Below are positions 56,317 to 64,000 of a stretch of 64,000 bases of DNA, in pieces. The stretch lies in NCBI GenBank assembly GCA_009363875.1, contig CM018697.1:54329484-54393483 (forward strand). The letters are read 5' to 3'. The notes under the pieces were generated by a model. It had not been told where the DNA came from and ran no database searches. It saw nothing but the letters and a program-made list of their open reading frames with translations. The first letter of the stretch is position 1. The number at the start of each line of letters is the position of its first letter. The translations under genes and the position numbers were made by a program. Origin of the DNA: Mikania micrantha. Taxonomy: Eukaryota > Streptophyta > Magnoliopsida > Asterales > Asteraceae.

Positions 56317-59300
56317 CGGGTACATTTCTTATCAATGATCACTATGTTTCTATCATATTTGATACTGGTGCTGATAAAAGTTTCATCTCTGCTCATACTG
56401 CTTCTTTACTTGATATGCAACTATCCACACTTACTGCTCCCTATACTGTAGAAGTAGCGAATGGTAAGACTATAGTTGTAGATTCCATAATACATGGATG
56501 TGAATTAAGATTAAATGACCATCTTTTCTTCATCGATCTCATTCCTATGACTCTCGGAAGCTTCGAAGTTGTAATAGGAATGGATTGGTTATCCCAGAAC
56601 AATGCTGAAATCGTATGCTCGAAGAAACTCATTCGAATTCCCCTACCGTCCGGCGAAACGATGATAGTCTACGGCGAGAAACCATGCCGCGGATTGAAGA
56701 TTGTATCGTGCATCAAGGCGAGGAAGTACTTGAAGAAGAAATATTATGCTTTCCTAGCTCACGTGGTGGAAAAGAAACCTGAAAAGAAAGCAGTTGGAGA
56801 CGTTCCAGTTATCAGAGTTTATCCAGACGTATTTCCGGAAGACTTGCCTGGACTACCACCAGTCCGACAAGTGAAGTTTAGAATTGATCTCGTCCCTGGA
56901 GCAAACCCAGTGGCGAAGTCACCATATCGATTAGCACCGTCTGAGATGCAAGAACTGTCTAGTCAGCTTCAAGAACTTTTAGACAAAGGTTTCATAAGAC
57001 CGAGTTTCTCTCCATGGGGAGCTCCGGTTCTCTTTGTCAAAAAGAAAGACGGTTCATTTTGTATGTGTATTGATTATCGTGAGCTAAACAAGTTGACCAT
57101 CAAGAATAGATATCCCCTGCCTAGGATCGATGATCTGTTTGATCAATTACAGGGAGCAACCTGCTTCTCTAAGATTGATTTACGATCCGGGTATCATCAG
57201 TTAAGAGTAAATGATGAGGATATACCAAAGACGGCGTTTAGGACTCGATATGGACACTATGAGTTCGTGGTCAGGCCATTTGGGTTGACCAACGCACCTG
57301 CAGTGTTCATGGACTTGATGAATCGAGTCTGCAGGCCATACTTGGATCAGTTTGTTATTGTCTTTATTGACGATATATTGATTTATTCCAAGTCAGAACA
57401 AGAGCATGAAGATCATTTGAGGAAAGTCCTAGAACTACTAAGAGGAGAACAACTTTATGCTAAATTTTCAAAATGTGAATTTTGGCTGAAGGAGGTTCAC
57501 TTCTTAGGACATGTCATAAACAGGGATGGAATACATGTAGATCCAGCTAAGATTGAGGCGATTAAGAACTGGACTACTCCATCTACTCCAACAGAGATTC
57601 GTTCATTTCTGGGTCTGGCAGGCTATTACAGGAGATTCATTGCGAATTTCTCTAAGATTGCCTTGCCACTTACCACACTGACTCAGAAAAGTCAAGCCTT
57701 TATATGGGGACAGAAACAAGAAGATGCATTTCAACTTCTTAAACAGAAGTTATGCAATTCCCCTATCCTTAGCCTTCCAGAAGGCAGTGATGATTTCATT
57801 GTCTACTGTGATGCTTCAAACCTTGGTCTCGGTTGTGTACTTATGCAACGGGAAAAGGTCATTGCGTATGCTTCAAGACAACTTAAGGTTCACGAGAATA
57901 GTTACACTACTCATGACCTTGAGTTAGGGGCTGTGGTCTCTGCATTGAAGATTTGGAGGCACTACCTTTATGGTACTAAATGTGTCATCTATACAGACCA
58001 CAAGAGCCTGCAACACATCCTTAATCAGAAAGAACTCAACATGAGACAACGGCGTTGGGTTGAGCTTCTAACTGATTACGACTGTGAGATTCGTTACCAT
58101 CCTGGTAAAGCCAATGTGGTGGCGGATGCTCTTAGTCGCAAGGAACCAGTTAAACCAATTCGTGTAAGAGCCATGGAGATCAACACACAACCAAACCTGA
58201 AAGATTTGATTCGTATTGCACAACAACAAGTAGTAACAGACAACCAACTCAAGACAGACTTGGATTGTGGCATTGAGAAGAAACTAGAACCTCGAGTTGA
58301 TGGGGTGTTATATATCAATGGCCGCATTTGGATTCCAAAGTCTGAAGAATTGCGCACGCTCATCTGTGATGAGGCTCATAAGTCGCGATACTCAGTTCAT
58401 CCTGGAGCGGATAAGATGTACCAAGACTTGCGTACATCTTACTGGTGGCCGGGAATGAAGAAGGACATAGCACTGTACGTGGGAAAATGTCTTACTTGTT
58501 CAAAAGTCAAAGCAGAACATCAAAAGCCTTCGGGACTTCTGCAGCAACCTGAAATTCCTCAATGGAAATGGGAGCAAATTTCCATGGATTTCATAACTAA
58601 GTTGCCGAGAACTCCGCGAGGTTTCGATTCGATTTGGGTGATCGTTGATCGACTCACCAAATCTGCTCATTTTCTCCCGATCCGAGAGGATTACAAGATG
58701 GAGAAGCTATCCACTTTGTACATCAACGAAATCATTGCACGTCATGGTACTCCAACATCAATCATATCTGATCGTGATAGTCGATTCACTTCTCGCTTCT
58801 GGCAATCATTGCAAAAGGCTTTGGGAACGCGTGTTAATCTTAGCACGGCGTATCACCCCCAAACCGACGGTCAAAGCGAAAGGACTATCCAAACACTCGA
58901 AGACATGCTTCGTTCTTGTGTCATTGACTTCGGTGGAAGTTGGGACACTCATCTCCCACTTATCGAGTTTTCGTACAACAATAGCTATCATACGAGCATT
59001 CAATGTGCACCATTCGAAGCTTTATATGGTAGAAAGTGCCGATCACCGGTCTGTTGGACCGAGATTGGTGACTCACAGGTCGTAGGACCAGAACTCATTC
59101 AGGAAACATCAGACAAAATCACAATCATTCAATCAAGGCTTAAGGCCGCACGAGATCGGCAGAAGAGTTATGCTGATCGACGTCGGAAACCGCTTGAGTT
59201 TCAAGTCGGTGACCGAGTCTTACTCAAAGTTTCTCCCTGGAAAGGCGTTGTCCGATTCGGGAAGAAAGGGAAACTTGCACCAAGGTACGTTGGACCTTTT

Positions 59301-59639
59301 GAGATCCTGGAACGGATTGGTCCCGTAGCCTACAAACTCAAACTTCCAGTGGAGCTAAGCAATGTTCATGATACTTTTCATGTATCAAATCTTAAGAAAT
59401 GCTTAGCTGATCATGAAGTTCAGATTCCACTGGAAGACATTCAGATTCAGAATAACATGCAGTTCATAGAATGTCCAGTTGAAATCATGGATCATGGGGT
59501 CAAGAAACTTAAACGCAGCCGTATCCCGATCGTGAAAGTACGATGGGAGGGCAAACGCGGTGCTGAGTTCACCTGGGAACGTGAAGACCAGATGAAGCTT
59601 AAGTACCCTCATCTTTTAACAGTATCTTCGGCTAGTTAA
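56312..59639 (+). CDS. pol: Pol of X (3' part of the Gag-Pol ORF, cut off from Gag by Y)
   Basis: It encodes protease (FDTGAD, Asp codon at 56361), reverse transcriptase (FIDD, Asp codons at 57369 and 57372), RNase H (YCDAS, Asp at 57810), integrase (HHCC region about 58376-58520; Asp at 58587, Asp at 58770, Glu at 58878), a GPY/F module and a chromodomain-like tail ending at 59639. The open frame extends back to 56250, but its first ~20 codons are Y LTR sequence, so that ATG is an artefact. The natural start was the X gag ATG. Two usually conserved RT positions differ: DGSFCM where Y has DGSFRM, and VRPFGL where Y has VMPFGL. Separation from Gag means X cannot now make its polyprotein. Confidence 0.92.
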
Positions 59640-59654
59640 TTTCGGGACGAAATT
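59638..59654 (+). other. Inverted repeat before the polypurine tract (X)
   Basis: AATTTCG-GGA-CGAAATT is identical to the Z and Y copies and overlaps the pol stop codon (59637-59639). Confidence 0.75.
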
Positions 59655-59660
59655 CCCTTA

Positions 59661-59672
59661 ACTAGGGGAGAC
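59661..59672 (+). other. Polypurine tract of X
   Basis: ACTAGGGGAGAC lies directly before the 3' LTR. Confidence 0.95.
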
Positions 59673-62567
59673 TGTAATATTTGTACATTTAGTCATGGTA
59701 ATCGTAAACAGTGTTAGAACAGTGGGTGTCAATGTTCAGTTAATCAATGTGATTCATGTGTTCATAATGTGTGCTTGTGTGTTACAGGATCTTATTTATT
59801 TAGGAACAAGTATGTATTAATATTTACAGTCGATTACACTAGGCAAGAACAGTATTGTGTTATATCGAAACAGTGGTGGTAGCGAGAGTGAGCCCTATAT
59901 ATATACTGCGTTCGGTGTAACGGGATAGTGTTTGTGCGTGGTGTTAAGACGAATATTATGACAATTAATCAAACAAAATCGTAATGCGTAAGCGAGACTG
60001 AGTATAGTTATGGGTGACGATCCATAATGATACGAATGTTGAACTTATAATTACGAGTGAACGGCTTTAACTATTTTTATACGATCGGAAAACGTACGCG
60101 ATTGTGGGTATACACGCAATTGTTACTGTTTAACGATCTGTTTTCGAACAAATAATTAAAATGATTATTTTATATTTTTACAATTTTGAAACTCATCATT
60201 TTAATGAGTTTAGCAACTCTTTTATTTTAATCCGCGTAAAATACGCGTTACGTTTCGGAAACGCGAACCGAGCGACCGAAACGAACCCGAACACCACTCG
60301 GACTATAAAAGCCTTGAACAAGGCTTATTTCTTCATTTAATTCTCCAACAACCACTTCTCTCTCTAAAATTTCGTCTACCCTCTATCTCTCTAGAAAAAC
60401 TCACTTTAAACGTTCGTATCTCGCTCGTTTCTCAACGGATTTCGGTGTTTTTGGTGTCCACGCGAAGCTCTCAACATTATCTACACGAAAGTACAAGAAG
60501 TCAGTGGAATTAACCGGCCAAAATAGAGGTATTGGTGCTTGAATGTTCACGAAAATAGGGTTTTCTTGTGTTTTGGTTCAAACCCGACACTTAGCCGGAA
60601 TCTAGCACTCCATTTTCAGTTTTGCCACTATAGCAACATTTCTTGATGATAGAATAGCTTAGATCGAGGTCTGGAACCAGAGTGATGTTGATGGTGGTGA
60701 TACAACTCGAAAGGTTCGTGACTGGTTGAGGTTGCCGAACCTTCTTTGGCGAATCAAATCTGAAAAACGAACCTATGGTTCGTTGGCCACAAGCAGCCGA
60801 ACCCTAGTGGGTCTCATGAACCTGCACGAACCTTGGTACTGATTCCCAAACCATCACGAACCTTTGGAGTCTTGGTGAACCAAAACGAACCCTACATGGT
60901 TCGTTTCATGATCAGCCGAACAAATGCATGCAGCGAACCCATGCAGACAACTTCACCGAACCAGGGAATGTCCAACGAACCATCCATGCATCAATTACGA
61001 ACCCTGATGGGTTTCACGAACCTCAGGGTGCCGAACCATTTAGGTTTCCAGGTAGAACCTTTTCAGTAAGCCGGACGAACCCTATATCCTTTAAGATGGC
61101 CGAACCTTGATGTCTTTTATGTTCGGCGAACCTAAACTTCTGAAACTAAAAGGTTCGCTGCCTAGTATGGCAGCCCATAGCTATCCGGCCCAACTAAATG
61201 ATACAAGGCCCAAACCCCATTAACAATTCGACCCATAGACTAAAACCAAACACAATTGAGTTAGCTTGACCCATTAAGACCTCTAATTGGCCCAATGTCA
61301 CTTTGGAAACCTTAAATGGTCTACATGTACATTGGTTGGCCCAACTCAAACCCTTTAGGCCCAATTCAAATCCATTCGGTCCACTAAGATCTTAATCGGT
61401 CGATATTGTCTTTGGCATGTTACAAGGCCTATATACATGTTGTTGGGCCAACATCACACTCATTTGGCCCAACACCACATTCAAATGGCCCATGGCCTTT
61501 GTATAAGTCTATCATGATTTTATGGGCTTAAGGCCCATTGTTGGCCACAACTCAAGGTGATTGTAACTTGATCTTAGTTGGTTTAAATTACAACCTAACC
61601 TAATCATAGGATCAAGTTACAATCTCAAGGACTTAAGCAATGTAAACATTTATATCAAAACTCATGTTAAGGTATTCAAAACAGAGGATTTATTTCACGG
61701 CATTCAAAAAACTAAGGATTTAATTTATGGGATTAAATCAAGGTTTTCAATCATGTTTTCACATAAGGCATTAACACGCTCGTTTAAAGTAAGGGTCAGA
61801 AACATGGTGTCTATTGTTGTAAACAAACTTATGAATGCATCAAGTATCATATTCATTAGCGTTAGTACTGGGTGATCACAACAAGGGAAAGCAGACACAC
61901 ACATTGGGGCAGACCGATTGCTGCAGTTAGTTTTTAAATTTGTTTTATAAACTAACTGCAGATTTCGGTTACATATGGTTTTATCAAAACTGTTGACACA
62001 TTATCTAACTCCAAACGTGGTTTGGGACTTGATATTATATGTTGACTCTCGTGCAAACCGTGATTGGACTGTTTACACTCATTTTCTACTTGATGTTAGT
62101 TTGGGTTGCAGCTCATCCATGTGAACCGTTTATTACTTTAACATACCTATGCCTTATATCATATATTCATGTTTACAAATGATTAAACCTATTGTTCTCA
62201 CCAACTACGTCTGTAGTTGACAGTTACTTTTCACGTGTTTCAGGTAATCAGGTTTAAGACTTTCGCAGGGACAACTAAGGAGACCATACTAAGATAGAAC
62301 AAGATGAAGAAACATGCTAGGATGGATTAGAAACACACTAAATCCTAATTGTTTAATTGTCTTGTTTGAAGTCTTATTTTGTAAACTATATTTTGGGTCT
62401 GTAGTTGTCTTTCTTTTGATAGATAGATTGTCTGTAACTAAACAATTGTCTAAACATTATGAAATGTAGTAATCCATTGTGGTTGTTCTTATTCAATACT
62501 TGTGCATGATTCAACTGTTCATACGTCACCGCGCCGTGGATTCCGCACGCGGCGCAGGGGTGTGACA
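59673..62567 (+). repeat. 3' LTR of X
   Basis: It is 2895 bp, starts TGTAATATTTG (the 5' LTR has TGTAACATTTG) and ends GGTGTGACA. Differences from the 5' LTR include GGTGGTAGCG for GGTGGGCAGCG and a few single substitutions. TATA is at 60304, the stem-loop at 59857-59922, the CGAACC array at about 60730-61155 and the hairpin at 62202-62219. Confidence 0.92.
59857..59922 (+). other. Stem-loop element, X 3' LTR copy
   Basis: Same arms as the 5' LTR copy (37113-37178). The core differs by a small indel/substitution (GGTGGTAGCG, GAGCCCTATATATA). Confidence 0.6.
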
Positions 62568-62949
62568 GGTTGGTATCAGAGCCAAGGTTGTAGAGAACTA
62601 GGAAAAAACCAATGTTTAATGATCTAGACTATAACCTAAGCTACCCAATAGAACTAAGTGCTATAGGCTTGAGGATACTTAGGATCTAAGTAACTTAAGT
62701 GAGCATTAAGTCTACATTAAGCTTGAAAGATCTTAGGGACATTTTTCTAAGATTAGATATCGAGTCAAGTAATTTGAATCGGAATTCTATAATTTTAGAA
62801 ACCGAATTAAATTTCTCACACGTATTCATTTAAGGATTTCAGAGGCAAGGATCTGTATTCTTAGTATCCTTGATTTGAAATTCTCACACAGAGTTCATTA
62901 TAGGAATTCAAAGGTCAAGATCTATTAATTTAGAATCTTGATTTGAAAT
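62568..62949 (+). mobile_element. Truncated second copy of the X primer site and leader after its 3' LTR
   Basis: The sequence continues GGTTGGTATCAGAGCC and follows the X leader (39824-40206) almost base for base, with GGACTAAG changed to GAACTAAG. It ends inside the first 66-bp repeat copy. At 62945-62949 the shared GAAAT joins it to array unit 13 (GAAATGGGATG). About 20 bp of the unit around the original insertion site are missing. Confidence 0.85.
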
Positions 62950-64000
62950 GGGATGAAAATGGTGCTAATACTTACTATGGAGCTCGTATTTGACCGAAAT
63001 GGGATGAAAATGGTTGTAATCATGAAACGAAGGTGTTGTGGTTGAAATACACACGATTTGGAAGGTGAAATGGTCTGATTTAGTGTGGAAATGGTCAAAA
63101 AATCGAGTGGCTGAGAGAGGGTTTCGGTTGAGAGGGTTGGGTGAAAACGGAGTTTTGATAAACGGAAGTGTTCCTTTTATTGCTGTGTTGTCACACGAAT
63201 GAGTCATTAGTACGCACGACTCCCATTCGGCCGAATTATTCTTGTGGCTCTAAAGCTTCACTGAGTAACCTATTCGTATGAATGAGGGTTCATTCGTACG
63301 AATGGCTGTGCGTTTTAAAAATTTTGATCGTTCATTTGTTCATTCGTACGAGTAGCTGTGTGTTATAAAATTTTGATTGTTCATTTGTTTGGTTTGAAAA
63401 CTCATGTTGTTGTTTGTGTTGTCTGTCCGTAATATCACCCATGTGATCATTTATAAACCTAACTGTTATGCCCTAGTTGATTAGTTCCCCTGGAACTAAT
63501 CCAAGTTGTTGTTTCATGTTGTATGTGTGTAACGTACCAGCCTTGGCGCTGGATGTTGGTTAGACCTATGCTACCATCGATGGTACCGTCGGTTGACCCG
63601 CATCAACTAATGGTAAATGACACTAAAGGAACTTAATTGACAATTCCTCAGCGAATTCTTGATGTGTATGTTGTGTGGACACATGCTATAGCGAATTAGC
63701 CTAGACAGATACCATGTAAAAATTGTGGTTTTTTTGATGGGGGATTCCCATGAAAATGATTGATTTCGATTGTGTACTACACAATTCCCCTGGTCGTGTC
63801 CGTTCAGCTCTTGGTTGGGCAGAGAGTCTTGAACTGTTGCGATCAACAGACATCTCCTTGCTGATTTGTGTTTGAACCCTCTAAGCTCGTTTGTTGTTGC
63901 TGTTGTTGTTGAAAAAGCTGAATGGAGTGATGAACGCTCAGTAAAATAATTGAAAATACACTTATTCAAATAACATTCGACTAATAGGTTGAGAGTTGAA
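62945..64000 (-). repeat. Continuation of array unit 13
   Basis: From GAAATGGGATGAAAATGG to the window end the sequence follows the array unit, including CATTCG motifs, TATA-region sequence (TTTTATTGC here, so the minus-strand TATA is altered) and a palindrome with one mismatch (GCTACCATCGATGGTACC, about 63570). It also has a local duplication of the CATTCGTACGA segment (63290-63360). About 80 bp of the unit should lie beyond the window. Confidence 0.85.

Larger units (their letters stand above)
36929..62567 (+). mobile_element. Element X: young Tekay-type Ty3/gypsy retrotransposon, split by Y
   Basis: The two LTRs are 2895 bp each (36929-39823 and 59673-62567), with about ten differences found by eye. 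A tRNA-Met primer site, leader, gag, pol and polypurine tract are all present. A 13.5-kb element (Y) is inserted at the gag/protease border. X sits inside array unit 13. No target duplication can be read, because the right side continues into a second partial X copy (62568-62949). Confidence 0.9.

Overview
The window is repeat-dominated eukaryotic DNA from a plant, with no recognisable host gene. The plant call rests on three things: Ty3/gypsy chromovirus polyproteins of the Tekay/Del type primed by initiator tRNA-Met, 2.9-4.2 kb LTRs, and a decayed copia-associated 3' ORF. That ORF resembles proteins I remember from daisy-family genomes, so Asteraceae is plausible but unproven.

Layout. (1) 1-13405: an old Tekay-like element, Z (+). 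Its 5' LTR runs off the left edge. Its coding region survives only as pieces of gag, protease and integrase, and it ends in a 3' LTR at 10507-13405. Two later insertions sit in it: a 228-bp MITE in the 5' LTR only, and an inverted 4.2-kb solo LTR placed exactly between the 5' LTR and the primer-binding site (2437-6655). (2) 13406-16976: the 3' end of a copia-type element into which Z inserted, consisting of a decayed acidic coiled-coil ORF, a polypurine tract and the start of an LTR. (3) 16977-36928 and 62945-64000: a tandem array of ~1.62-kb units, 13 visible, near-identical in the middle and more divergent at the edges. (4) 36929-62567: element X (+), a young Tekay element inserted in array unit 13, with gag and pol split by element Y. 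(5) 42811-56311: element Y (+), a structurally complete Tekay element with one 1520-codon gag-pol ORF. After the 3' LTR of X a second copy of its 5' leader follows (62568-62949) before the array resumes.

The coding content is retrotransposon machinery: Gag with zinc knuckles, then protease, reverse transcriptase, RNase H, integrase and a C-terminal chromodomain-like tail. The most interesting signal is non-coding. A ~60-95 nt stem-loop recurs 12 times in LTRs and leaders, with paired changes that keep its stems. The LTRs also share a splice-donor block, a hairpin followed by an acceptor-like site, CGAACC arrays just downstream of the promoter, a hairpin beside the primer-binding site, and an inverted repeat before the polypurine tract. 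The array unit carries the same donor block and a TATA box on its minus strand, which suggests it derives from an LTR. All alignments and counts here were made by eye.
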